In this document: positions 8,402 to 15,578 of the stretch, in pieces
Numbering within the stretch: position 1 is the first letter of the stretch
Layout: each line of letters begins with the position of its first letter
NCBI GenBank assembly: GCA_958295495.1
Contig: OY282352.1
Location: 1,550,001 to 1,614,000, forward strand
Reading direction: 5' to 3'
DNA from: an uncultured Latescibacterota bacterium
GTDB taxonomy: Bacteria; Latescibacterota; UBA2968; UBA8231
DNA: 64,000 bases
Position numbers and translations under genes: made by a program
Notes under the pieces: model-generated
Told to the model about the DNA's origin: nothing
Database searches by the model: none
What the model saw: the letters and a program-made list of their open reading frames with translations, nothing else

Positions 8402-9002
8402 ACTCGGCCCGCAAGTCCACCTCGACCAAGACAATTGGCGGGATTTCCAGACGAGTTTGCGCGCCTATGTGGGTCGCCGCGTCGAAGCGGGCACAGTAGA
8501 AGACGTCTTAGGCGACATCCTGCTGCTGCTCGCCCGCCATCAGGACCGGCTCGCCGCTGCTGCTGAGCCGGCCGCTTGGGTGTTCCGCGTTGCTGCCAAC
8601 GCGATCGCCGACCACCATCGTCGCCGTGCTGCGGAGGCACGGGCGTTGACGCAATATGCCGCGGAGATTGAGCAGAACGGCGGTGCGTCCGGCGATGCGA
8701 GTAACGCCGCCGAAATCGCCGCGTGTCTGACGCCCCTTATCCGCAACTTGCCGGAACCTTATGCGGAAGCGCTGTTGCTCACAGACATCGCAGGTCTCAA
8801 CCAAACAGAAGCGGCGGCTCGCCTCGGCCTTTCCACTTCCGGTATGAAATCCCGCGTACAGCGCGGCCGTTCCAAGCTGAAGCAGGCGATACTGCGTTGC
8901 TGTGCCGTTGCGCTCGATTGCCGCGGCGGGGTGATCAACTGCGAACCGCGCAGCAACGCCGAGCCTCAAAACGAGAGCGGCTGCACATCTCGCCAGCATT
9001 GA
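8394..9002 (+). CDS. SigZ-like ECF/sigma-70 family sigma factor
   Basis: Started at GTG 8394, whose downstream bases overlap the ArsI stop (GTGCATGA), giving 202 residues. Region 2 is FQTSLRAYVGRRVEAGTVEDVLGDILLLLARH with the FRVAANAIADHHRR element; region 4 is LTPLIRNLPEPYAEALLLTDIAGLNQTEAAARLGLSTSGMKSRVQRGR, a clear sigma-4 helix-turn-helix. The C-terminus adds a Cys-rich tail (CC then CRGGVINC), seen in SigZ-type factors and plausible for thiol or metalloid sensing. Coupling to arsI suggests control of the arsenic response. No anti-sigma gene follows. Confidence 0.85.
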   Translation: MHELGPQVHLDQDNWRDFQTSLRAYVGRRVEAGTVEDVLGDILLLLARHQDRLAAAAEPAAWVFRVAANAIADHHRRRAAEARALTQYAAEIEQNGGASGDASNAAEIAACLTPLIRNLPEPYAEALLLTDIAGLNQTEAAARLGLSTSGMKSRVQRGRSKLKQAILRCCAVALDCRGGVINCEPRSNAEPQNESGCTSRQH

Positions 9003-9040
9003 AGATACCCTTTACGCCCTCGGCTTTCGCTTTTTCACAG

Positions 9041-9173
9041 CTTGCCGCGCACGAATTGCTCCAGCGTGGCTACGTCGTCTCTGCTGCCGATGAACAGGGG
9101 GGTGCGTTGGTGCAGTTCGGTCGCCGGCAAGTCCATGATCGGCTGGGTTCCGTTGGAGGCTGCGCCACCAGCT
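9041..9173 (-). pseudogene. Duplicated 3' fragment of fbp
   Basis: These 133 bases repeat 9944-10076 almost perfectly (one visible mismatch), that is, the last ~43 codons and stop of the class I fructose-1,6-bisphosphatase gene. The fragment reads [20 protein letters not shown] through to the terminal EQFVRGKL in the minus direction, but has no gene body upstream; instead it runs into unrelated sequence beside the toxin-antitoxin module. It cannot encode an enzyme. The high identity implies a recent duplication. Confidence 0.88.
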
Positions 9174-9210
9174 TGTATGAACGAGTCCTTTTGTTCTTTC
9201 GGAGGCACCA

Positions 9211-9528
9211 CTAGCGAACGGCTTGGACTTTGAAGTGTACTCCTTCGCGTTTTTGCAGGCATCCGATAACCTCAAACAGGTTGCGGGCTTGGGGGTTGCC
9301 GTTGGGGCCGAACATGCGCATCAAGCTCTTGGGCGACTTCGCGGTCAACCCGCCTAGCTCCCGAAAACCAATGGTCGCGTTGATGTAGTCGCGCAATACC
9401 GCTTTGCCGCTGTCCACATCGCCCGAAAGCAGGCACTCGACCCCTTCCTTGAGCAGTTCCTCGCGGAAAGTTGGATCGCGCTCCATGCGTGCTTGGATCG
9501 TTTCCTTGAAGTTTCGCGTCAGAGCCAT
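9211..9528 (-). CDS. HigA-like helix-turn-helix antitoxin
   Basis: A 105-residue protein from ATG 9528 (an in-frame ATG nine bases earlier would add three residues). The central [34 protein letters not shown] is the Xre-like helix-turn-helix of the short 'addiction module antidote' family that follows RelE/HigB-type toxins. The upstream toxin-like ORF overlaps by about 4 bp at the longer start, which is the usual toxin-first HigBA order. The protein would bind the toxin and repress the pair's promoter. It is intact, unlike the toxin. Confidence 0.75.
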   Translation of the reverse strand: MALTRNFKETIQARMERDPTFREELLKEGVECLLSGDVDSGKAVLRDYINATIGFRELGGLTAKSPKSLMRMFGPNGNPQARNLFEVIGCLQKREGVHFKVQAVR

Positions 9529-9533
9529 GGTTT

Positions 9534-9740
9534 TCAAACCTCCCGTCGCTTGCGTCGTTTATATTCTCGCCAGAACTCTCGGGCAGTCTCAATATCCTGT
9601 TGCTGGTACCTCTTGGTTCCACCGCCCAAGAGGACAATCAGGTACTCGTAATGACCGACGAAAGAGCCGAAAGGGCCGTATAAATGGTAAATATGCCCCG
9701 CGATGGGATCCTCGTCGAAGGTAAAGTGGTAGGTGTGCAT
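9534..9740 (-). pseudogene. Shortened RelE/HigB-like toxin
   Basis: From ATG 9740 there are 68 residues. The C-terminal half (YEYLIVLLGGGTKRYQQQDI then ETAREFWREYKRRKR) matches the end of HigB/RelE-type killer proteins (LLxGGxKxxQxxDIxxAxxxW). The first ~35-40 residues expected of a ~100-residue toxin are missing or unrecognisable, although the frame stays open upstream to 9908. I read it as a degraded toxin beside an intact antitoxin; a short variant is the alternative. Confidence 0.55.
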
Positions 9741-9872
9741 GGTCTTTCTTAGGTAACGGATATGATACCGTTTGGCAAGTTCTTGTCGTAGTCGTAGGAG
9801 TAGAACCGGGGTAGCTACCGCAATGTTTGCGTACTTTCTGGCCGGTTGCGTCTTGATAGATGATCCGGTCGC

Positions 9873-9935
9873 TGAACTCGCCGAGGACCTGACGCCCTTT
9901 ATCCGCAACCTGCAACCTTATACGGAAGCACTGTT
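9873..9935 (+). pseudogene. Sigma-factor region 4 fragment
   Basis: This stretch translates as AELAEDLTPFIRNL...PYTEALF and resembles AEIAACLTPLIRNLPEPYAEALLL in the SigZ-like protein (nucleotides about 8716-8778), at about 80% nucleotide identity. It has no continuation on either side and abuts the fbp 3' end. It is a relic of a second sigma-factor copy or of an old tandem duplication of this locus. Confidence 0.6.
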
Positions 9936-10924
9936 CACGCCCGCTTGCCGCGCACGAATTGCTCCAGCGTGGCTACGTCGTCTCTGCTGCCGATGAACAG
10001 GGGGGTGCGTTGGTGCAGTTCGGTCGCCGGCAAGTCCATGATCGGCTGGGTTCCGTTGGAGGCTGCGCCACCGGCTTGTTCGACGACAAAGGCCAAGGGC
10101 GCGGCTTCGTACAAGAGCCGCAGCTTGCCGCTGGGCGACTTGCTGTCGCCGGGGTAGAGGAAGATGCCGCCCTTGAGCAGGTTGCGGTGGAAGTCGGCCA
10201 CGAGCGAGCCGATGTAGCGAGCCGAGTAGGGTTGCGAACCTTCTTTGAGCTGATCGACAAAGCGGCGCACCGGCGCGTCCCATTTGAGATAGTTACCCTC
10301 GTTCGCGCTGTAGTACTGGCCGCGCTCCGGGATTTGGATGTGTTCGTGGGAGAGCAAAAATTCGCCGAGACTTGGGTCGAGGGTAAAGCCGTGGCTGCCG
10401 CTGCCGGTGGTATAGACCAGCATGGTGCTGGAGCCGTAGATGATGTAGCCAGCGCAGACTTGCTCGCGGCCGCGGCAGAGGAAGTCTGCGTGGGTAACGC
10501 TGTCGGAGCTTTTCTTGCGGTAGATGGAGAAGATGGTGCCGATGGAGACGTTCACGTCTATATTGGACGAGCCGTCAACCGGATCGAAGACGAGGATGTA
10601 GTTGCCGCGCGGGTGTTTTTCCGGGATGGGGTAAATGTCGTCCATCTCTTCAGAAGCCATGCCGGCCAGCCGTCCGGTGTGGTCGGTGGTGCGGATGATG
10701 AGCGCATTGGCGAACTCGTCGAGTTTTTGCACCTCTTCGCCGTGGACGTTGGTGCGGCCGGTGATGCCCATTACCTCGGCGAGGCCGGCCTTGTTGACGT
10801 CGCGGGCGATGATTTTGGCGGCGATGCTCAGGTCAGTGAGCAAGCCGGTGAATTCGCCGGTGGCCTCGGGGTGCTGCCGCTCTTCTTCAATGATGAAGCG
10901 GGTGAGGGTAGTGCCGATTTGCAT
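9935..10924 (-). CDS. fbp: Fructose-1,6-bisphosphatase, class I
   Basis: A 329-residue enzyme that hydrolyses fructose 1,6-bisphosphate to fructose 6-phosphate in gluconeogenesis. Recognisable elements are [26 protein letters not shown] and the metal-binding [23 protein letters not shown] (about residues 110-132), and the [28 protein letters not shown] region (about 235-262). Length is normal. It ends at TAA-side position 9935, where the locus is scarred by a sigma-factor fragment. It is divergent from the inositol phosphate synthase gene across a 218-bp gap. Confidence 0.96.
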   Translation of the reverse strand: MQIGTTLTRFIIEEERQHPEATGEFTGLLTDLSIAAKIIARDVNKAGLAEVMGITGRTNVHGEEVQKLDEFANALIIRTTDHTGRLAGMASEEMDDIYPIPEKHPRGNYILVFDPVDGSSNIDVNVSIGTIFSIYRKKSSDSVTHADFLCRGREQVCAGYIIYGSSTMLVYTTGSGSHGFTLDPSLGEFLLSHEHIQIPERGQYYSANEGNYLKWDAPVRRFVDQLKEGSQPYSARYIGSLVADFHRNLLKGGIFLYPGDSKSPSGKLRLLYEAAPLAFVVEQAGGAASNGTQPIMDLPATELHQRTPLFIGSRDDVATLEQFVRGKRA

Positions 10925-11006
10925 GAGGGGCCTTGCATCAATTGAGGGTGTTAATGGATAGGAGTAAACAATACAATCCCGTCTATCCTGTCCATCATGT
11001 TACTCA

Positions 11007-11019
11007 CTGACGTTACGCA
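11007..11019 (+). repeat. Dispersed repeat core CTGACGTTACGCA
   Basis: One of seven copies in the window of a short motif whose best form is AACTGACGTTACGCA. Here it is preceded by CA instead of AA. It lies in the fbp/ino1 divergent gap, just after an imperfect hairpin (ATGGATAGG ... CTATCCTGTCCAT). It may be the end of a decayed MITE or IS. Confidence 0.6.
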
Positions 11020-11142
11020 GCTCTGGATTTCTTCTAGTATATTCCCCGTATGGACCAACAACTCTTAGCCTTATATAGCGAAATAGAACCCTCTAATTTT
11101 TGAGGAGAACGACACAACTCTTCAATGCAAAAGGAGACACTC

Positions 11143-12456
11143 GTGAACCAACCCCAATCCATCGCCCCGGCCACGGGCAAGCTCGGCGTCCTAATGCCCG
11201 GCATGGGTGCTGTGGCCACCACGGTTATCGCCGGCGTCGAAGCCATCAAAGCCGGCATTGGCCAGCCCATCGGCTCGCTGACCCAGATGGGCACCATCCG
11301 CCTCGGCAAGCGCACCGAAGGGCGCTCGCCGCTCATCAAGGACTTCGTGCCTCTGGCCGCTCTCGACAGCCTAGTCTTCGGCGGCTGGGATGTCTTTCCA
11401 GAGGACGCCTATGACTCCGCCGTCCACGCCGGCGTCTTGGACAAGGGGCTGCTCGACCAGCTAGCGGACCCGCTCAAAACCATTGAGCCGATGTCCGCGG
11501 TTTTCGACCGCAACTACGTGCGCCGCCTCGAAGGCTCTAACGTCAAAAGCGCCAAGAGCAAGTGGGATGCCGTGCTGGAAGTGCGCGAAGACATCCAGCG
11601 CTTCAAGGCCGACAACCGCGTCGAGCGGCTGGTGATGATCTGGTGCGGCAGCACCGAAATTTTCATGGAGCACCACGAAGTACACAACTCGGTCGAGAGC
11701 CTCGAAAAAGCCATCCAAGAAAACCACCCGGCCATTCCCCCGAGCATGATCTACGCCTACGCCGCGCTACGGGAAGGCGTTCCCTTTCTAAACGGCGCGC
11801 CGAACTTGACTGTGGACGTCCCGGCCATGGTCGAACTGGCGCGGCAAAAGGGCGTGCCTGTTGGCGGCAAGGACTTCAAGACCGGCCAGACCCTGATGAA
11901 GACCCTTTTAGCCCCTGGTCTCAAGGCGCGGATGCTCGGCGTACAGGGCTGGTTTTCGACCAACATCTTGGGCAACCGCGACGGCGAGGTGCTCGACGAC
12001 CCCGATTCGTTCAAGACCAAGGAAGTCAGCAAGCTCGACGTGCTGGAGTTCATCTTGCAGCCCAACCTCTACCCCCAGCTCTACGGCGATATTTACCACA
12101 AAGTGCGGATCAACTACTATCCTCCGCGCGGCGACGAAAAGGAGGGCTGGGACAACATCGACATCTTCGGCTGGCTGGGCATGCCCATGCAGATCAAGGT
12201 CGATTTCCTCTGCCGCGATTCGATTCTCGCCGCGCCGCTGGTCTTGGACTTGGTGCTGTTTGCCGACTTGGCGCAGCGAGCGCAGATGGCGGGGATCCAA
12301 GAGTGGCTCTCGTTTTACTTCAAAAGCCCGATGACCGCGCCCGACCTCTACCCCGAGCACGATCTCTTTATCCAGCTAATGAAGCTCAAAAACACGCTGC
12401 GCTTCTTGCAGGGCGAAGACCTAATTACCCACTTGGGGCACGAGTACTACGACTAG
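11143..12456 (+). CDS. ino1: Inositol-3-phosphate synthase
   Basis: The start chosen is GTG 11143 because AAGGAG lies six bases upstream; an in-frame ATG at 11125 would add six residues but has poor spacing. About 437 residues. NAD-binding opening GKLGVLMPGMGAVATTVIAG, then the conserved LTQMGTIRLGKR, GGWDVF, MIWCGSTEIF and GGKDFKTGQTLMKT segments, and a C-terminal DSILAAPLVLDL. The enzyme converts glucose 6-phosphate to myo-inositol 1-phosphate, the first step to inositol. It sits divergently from fbp, which also supplies hexose phosphate, so a shared regulatory region is plausible. Confidence 0.95.
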   Translation: MNQPQSIAPATGKLGVLMPGMGAVATTVIAGVEAIKAGIGQPIGSLTQMGTIRLGKRTEGRSPLIKDFVPLAALDSLVFGGWDVFPEDAYDSAVHAGVLDKGLLDQLADPLKTIEPMSAVFDRNYVRRLEGSNVKSAKSKWDAVLEVREDIQRFKADNRVERLVMIWCGSTEIFMEHHEVHNSVESLEKAIQENHPAIPPSMIYAYAALREGVPFLNGAPNLTVDVPAMVELARQKGVPVGGKDFKTGQTLMKTLLAPGLKARMLGVQGWFSTNILGNRDGEVLDDPDSFKTKEVSKLDVLEFILQPNLYPQLYGDIYHKVRINYYPPRGDEKEGWDNIDIFGWLGMPMQIKVDFLCRDSILAAPLVLDLVLFADLAQRAQMAGIQEWLSFYFKSPMTAPDLYPEHDLFIQLMKLKNTLRFLQGEDLITHLGHEYYD

Positions 12457-12582
12457 GTACTTGGGCGATAGATATGGCTGCTCACGACGAGCAGTATGCA
12501 GGGAGCCATTCTGAGCGACACCTCCACGCTTTGCGCAATCGGCCCAAAGGCGGTTTGATAAACTCGACGTAAAAATTGGAAA

Positions 12583-12915
12583 ATGTCCGCATATCAAGAA
12601 GCTAAGGTAGTAATCATATCTATCTTGGAACTTTCAAAGGACTCAATCCATCTGCACGTAGGATTGATCGTGTTTTTTTTAGCTGTAGTCCTTTGGAAAA
12701 AGGGCTCAATTGAAGCGCGATGTTTGGTCCCCGTCGCAATTACAGCGTCCTTGATGGAGATTCTTGATCTAAGATATGATTATGTCTCTCTGGGTTATTT
12801 TCGCCTGAATGCCATAACTGCAAGCATCCACGATTTAATCAATACTACGTTTTGGCCGGTGGTCATCGTAGTGCTTGCTTGGATGGGCAAATTGAAGAAT
12901 GCTCGGAAGGCATAG
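12583..12915 (+). CDS. Small integral membrane protein, unknown
   Basis: A 110-residue protein with three hydrophobic segments (about residues 24-40, 50-62 and 84-102) and a short basic C-terminus (GKLKNARKA). I do not recognise the family. The gene is noticeably richer in A/T than its neighbours, has a weak ribosome-binding site (GGAAA before ATG) and is followed by a strong bidirectional hairpin. It could be a recently acquired gene. Function is not assigned. Confidence 0.55.
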   Translation: MSAYQEAKVVIISILELSKDSIHLHVGLIVFFLAVVLWKKGSIEARCLVPVAITASLMEILDLRYDYVSLGYFRLNAITASIHDLINTTFWPVVIVVLAWMGKLKNARKA

Positions 12916-12949
12916 TTGTCTAAAGCCCCCTTAGTGGTGTAGGAATAAA

Positions 12950-12982
12950 AAAAGGGGAAGGGCACGAGGCCCTTCCCCTTTT
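12950..12982. terminator. Bidirectional intrinsic terminator
   Basis: A perfect 14-bp stem (AAAAGGGGAAGGGC / GCCCTTCCCCTTTT) with a 5-base loop ACGAG. Because the arms begin with A and end with T runs, it can work on both strands, ending the small membrane-protein gene and the convergent hsp20 gene. Confidence 0.9.
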
Positions 12983-12999
12983 GCGCGTCTCAAGGCCGG

Positions 13000-13458
13000 C
13001 TAGCCGGCCTTGACTTCGACCTGACGGACGACCTTTTTCGCCTCCTCCTTCTTGGGCAGGTGGATCGCCAAGACGCCGTTCTTGAACTTGGCTTCGATCT
13101 CGTCTGCCTCTACTCCATCGGGAAGGTGGAAGGTGCGCTCAAAGCGACCGTAGATGCGCTCTTGGCGGTAGTACTTGCCTTCCTTCTCCTCGCTGTTGCT
13201 GCCCTTTTCGCCGCGCAGCACGAGGGATCCGTCGGCGACGGAGATCTCGATGTCCTTCTCCTCCAACCCCGGCAGTTCGGCCGAGATTTCGTAGGAGACA
13301 TCGCCTTCTTTGACGTCGATGCGAGGGGCGAAAGCTGCGTTGCCAGACAAAACGGGCAGGCGCGAGTCCTCGCCTAAGAAGGCATCGACGAGGTGGTCGA
13401 GCGGGCTGCGCCAAGGGCGGCTGACGCGAGCATTGGGTAGTAAGGTTTTGATGGCCAT
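13000..13458 (-). CDS. Small heat-shock protein Hsp20/alpha-crystallin family
   Basis: A 152-residue ATP-independent holdase. After a short N-terminal arm comes the alpha-crystallin domain (about residues 46-140): FAPRIDVKEGDVSYEISAELPG, then EKDIEISVADGSLVLRGEK, ERIYGRFERTFHLPDGV and FKNGVLAIHLPK, with a C-terminal V-x-V tail. It stands alone on the minus strand. A perfect sigma-54 promoter lies about 57 bp upstream (13515-13530) and ACAAGGAGAAAAAGTC precedes the ATG. Sigma-54 control of a small heat-shock gene is less usual than sigma-32. Confidence 0.95.
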   Translation of the reverse strand: MAIKTLLPNARVSRPWRSPLDHLVDAFLGEDSRLPVLSGNAAFAPRIDVKEGDVSYEISAELPGLEEKDIEISVADGSLVLRGEKGSNSEEKEGKYYRQERIYGRFERTFHLPDGVEADEIEAKFKNGVLAIHLPKKEEAKKVVRQVEVKAG

Positions 13459-13514
13459 GACTTTTTCTCCTTGTTGAGGGGTTGTTGGTTCCTATGGCCT
13501 TTGCCCATTGTAAC

Positions 13515-13530
13515 TGCAAAAGCCGTGCCA
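13515..13530 (-). promoter_or_regulatory. Sigma-54 promoter of hsp20
   Basis: Read on the minus strand the bases are TGGCACGGCTTTTGCA, an exact match to the sigma-54 consensus TGGCACGNNNNTTGCA with the invariant GG and GC separated by ten bases. Transcription would start about 12 bases beyond the GC, near 13503, leaving a ~45-base leader before the hsp20 ATG at 13458. Confidence 0.85.
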
Positions 13531-13730
13531 ACATTTTATAATTTTCCATATCTCGTTGTTATACATAGAGTTGAGAATTTTTGGCGCAAAGGGGCACTGC
13601 TATGCTGTCAGTACGACTTGGAAAAATTGACAAGCGTCGTGCGAAATTGGCCGAGGTCTATGCCGTTATTGCACTAGCAGCTATAGGGGCGTCCCGGTAG
13701 CGTCTCACGTACCCATCGAAAGGAGCTATT

Positions 13731-15080
13731 GTGATCAACTGGGAAGCTGTGCGCGCCGAAGTGACCAGGCATTTGCAGGCCCTCATCCGCATCGACACCA
13801 CCAATCCCCCAGGCAACGAAAGCGAGGCCGCACGCTATCTCGAAGGCGTGCTGCGGCGAGAGGGCTTTGAGCCGCTCTTTGTCGAGTCCGCGCCCGGGCG
13901 GGGCAATGTCCTCGCGCGGCTAGCTGGGGGCGACGGGCCGCCGCTCATGCTCTTGGGGCATACCGACGTGGTAGCCGCCGAGCCCGAGCACTGGACGCAT
14001 CCACCCTTTTCCGGCGCGCTGGCCGACGGCTGCGTGTGGGGGCGGGGCGCGTTGGACATGAAGAACATGGTCGCGGCGAATCTAATGGTGTTGCTCCTGT
14101 TGCAACGGGAAAGCGTCCGGCTCAACCGCGACATCATCTTCGCCGCGACCGCCGACGAGGAAGCTGGCAAAGGCAATCACGGGCCGGGGTGGATTATCGA
14201 CAATCGACCGGACCTGTGGGACGCGCCCTTGATCATCACCGAGGGCGGCGGCAGCGATTTCGCGGTCGGCGAGCAACGGTTTTACACCTGCCAGACCGGG
14301 CAAAAGGGGCTGTGCCGGCTGCGCTTGATCGCCCGCGGAACGCCCGGGCACGGCTCCATGCCGCACGGCGACAGCGCGATCGTCAAGCTGTCCAGAGCAC
14401 TAGCCGGGTTGGCAGGAACCGCGTTCCCCGCGCACATGTCCGCGAGCGTGCGCCGCTTTGTCGAGGGAATTGCCAGCCGCCGTCCGGCCCCCGAGGCCGC
14501 CCTTTGGCGGCAAGTCCTCGACCCGGCAACCGCAGATACCGCGCTTTGTGCCCTGCCCATCAGCAGTACCTTGCGCCGCGAGTTGGGCGCGGTCCTGCAC
14601 AACACGGCCTCGCCGACCATGGCGGAGGCCGGTTCTAAGATCAACGTGATTCCGGGGGAGGCGACCGCTTGGATCGATGGGCGCTTAGTGCCCGGGCAGA
14701 CGCCGGAGAATTTCGTGGCCGAACTACGCGCATTTGTCGGCGATGAGGTGGCCATCGAGGTCGATCAATGCACGCCGCCCTTAGAGGCGTCGTCCGATAC
14801 CCCGCTCTTCCGCACGATCGCAGCCGTGATGCAGAAGCGCGAGCCAGACGCGCCAGTGCTCCCGTATCTGATGCCGGCCGGCACCGACGCCAAGCACATT
14901 GTGCCGCGCCGCCCCGAAACTCAGATCTACGGCTTTATGCCCTATCGGCAGCAGCCGGGCGAGGAGGAAATGGAACTGATCCACGGCCACGACGAGCGCA
15001 CCTCCGTGGAAGAACTACTCTTCGCGACGCAGGTGCTCTACGAAATCGTCTGCCGCTTTGGCGGGGTAGAGTACCGCTAG
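13731..15080 (+). CDS. M20 family metallopeptidase (ArgE/DapE/Acy1-like)
   Basis: A 449-residue zinc peptidase or deacylase, starting at GTG 13731 after AAAGGAG. Metal ligands are visible: LLGHTDVV (His-Asp, about 80), GRGALDMKN (bridging Asp, about 108), the base/ligand pair ADEEAGK (about 143), EGGGSDF (about 172) and a late His in IHGHDERTSV (about 423). The insertion between is the dimerisation lid (GTPGHGSMPHGDSA). Substrate could be an N-acyl amino acid or dipeptide. It converges on the NfeD gene, overlapping it by 4 bp. Confidence 0.93.
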   Translation: MINWEAVRAEVTRHLQALIRIDTTNPPGNESEAARYLEGVLRREGFEPLFVESAPGRGNVLARLAGGDGPPLMLLGHTDVVAAEPEHWTHPPFSGALADGCVWGRGALDMKNMVAANLMVLLLLQRESVRLNRDIIFAATADEEAGKGNHGPGWIIDNRPDLWDAPLIITEGGGSDFAVGEQRFYTCQTGQKGLCRLRLIARGTPGHGSMPHGDSAIVKLSRALAGLAGTAFPAHMSASVRRFVEGIASRRPAPEAALWRQVLDPATADTALCALPISSTLRRELGAVLHNTASPTMAEAGSKINVIPGEATAWIDGRLVPGQTPENFVAELRAFVGDEVAIEVDQCTPPLEASSDTPLFRTIAAVMQKREPDAPVLPYLMPAGTDAKHIVPRRPETQIYGFMPYRQQPGEEEMELIHGHDERTSVEELLFATQVLYEIVCRFGGVEYR

Positions 15081-15577
15081 CTCGGATCGACGATGGCGAC
15101 GCCGTCGTCGATTTCGATGACCAAGACCCGGTCGCCGGGGTTGAGGGGGCCTTGTGCGCTGGCTTGGCGCGCCAACAGTTCGATGGTGCGCCCCTGGACG
15201 GTAGCGGAGATTTTGCCGGTGCTGCCAACGGCGATGGGGACGGTGACTTCGGCTTCGAGGCCGATCAAGTCGGCTCCCCCCAGCGAACTGTCGGCAGTGG
15301 AGATGCTCAGTCGGCTCAAAATCCAGTCGCCCAAGAAGGCGCAGACTACACCGCTACCCAGCGCCGTGAACAACGCAGCACCCGGACCCATCAGCAGGCT
15401 ACCTAGCATCCCGGCCAAACCAAAGAAGAAGGCAAAAAAGAAAAACAGCCGCAGCCGCAAAACAGCCAGCGATTGCAGGCCCTCGCCCAAGCCATCGCCA
15501 TCCCCGCCAAACAGCGAGGCAGCGACGGCGATCCCCCCAACGATCAAGCCGCTCAAGTACAGATAAAAGAAATCCAC
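15077..15577 (-). CDS. NfeD-like membrane protein
   Basis: A 166-residue protein with about three transmembrane segments in the first 95 residues and a C-terminal soluble OB-fold (about 100-166: LIGLEAEVTVPIAVGSTGKISATVQGRTIELLARQ...GDRVLVIEIDDGVAIV), the NfeD pattern. NfeD proteins work with flotillin/stomatin partners in membrane organisation. The start lies one base after the flotillin stop, so the two form an operon. The 3' end overlaps the convergent M20 peptidase gene. Confidence 0.82.
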   Translation of the reverse strand: MDFFYLYLSGLIVGGIAVAASLFGGDGDGLGEGLQSLAVLRLRLFFFFAFFFGLAGMLGSLLMGPGAALFTALGSGVVCAFLGDWILSRLSISTADSSLGGADLIGLEAEVTVPIAVGSTGKISATVQGRTIELLARQASAQGPLNPGDRVLVIEIDDGVAIVDPS

Positions 15578-15578
15578 G

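Noticed and set aside
9959..10945. 328-codon plus-strand frame opposite fbp
   Set aside because: fbp has the full family motifs; the opposite frame has none.
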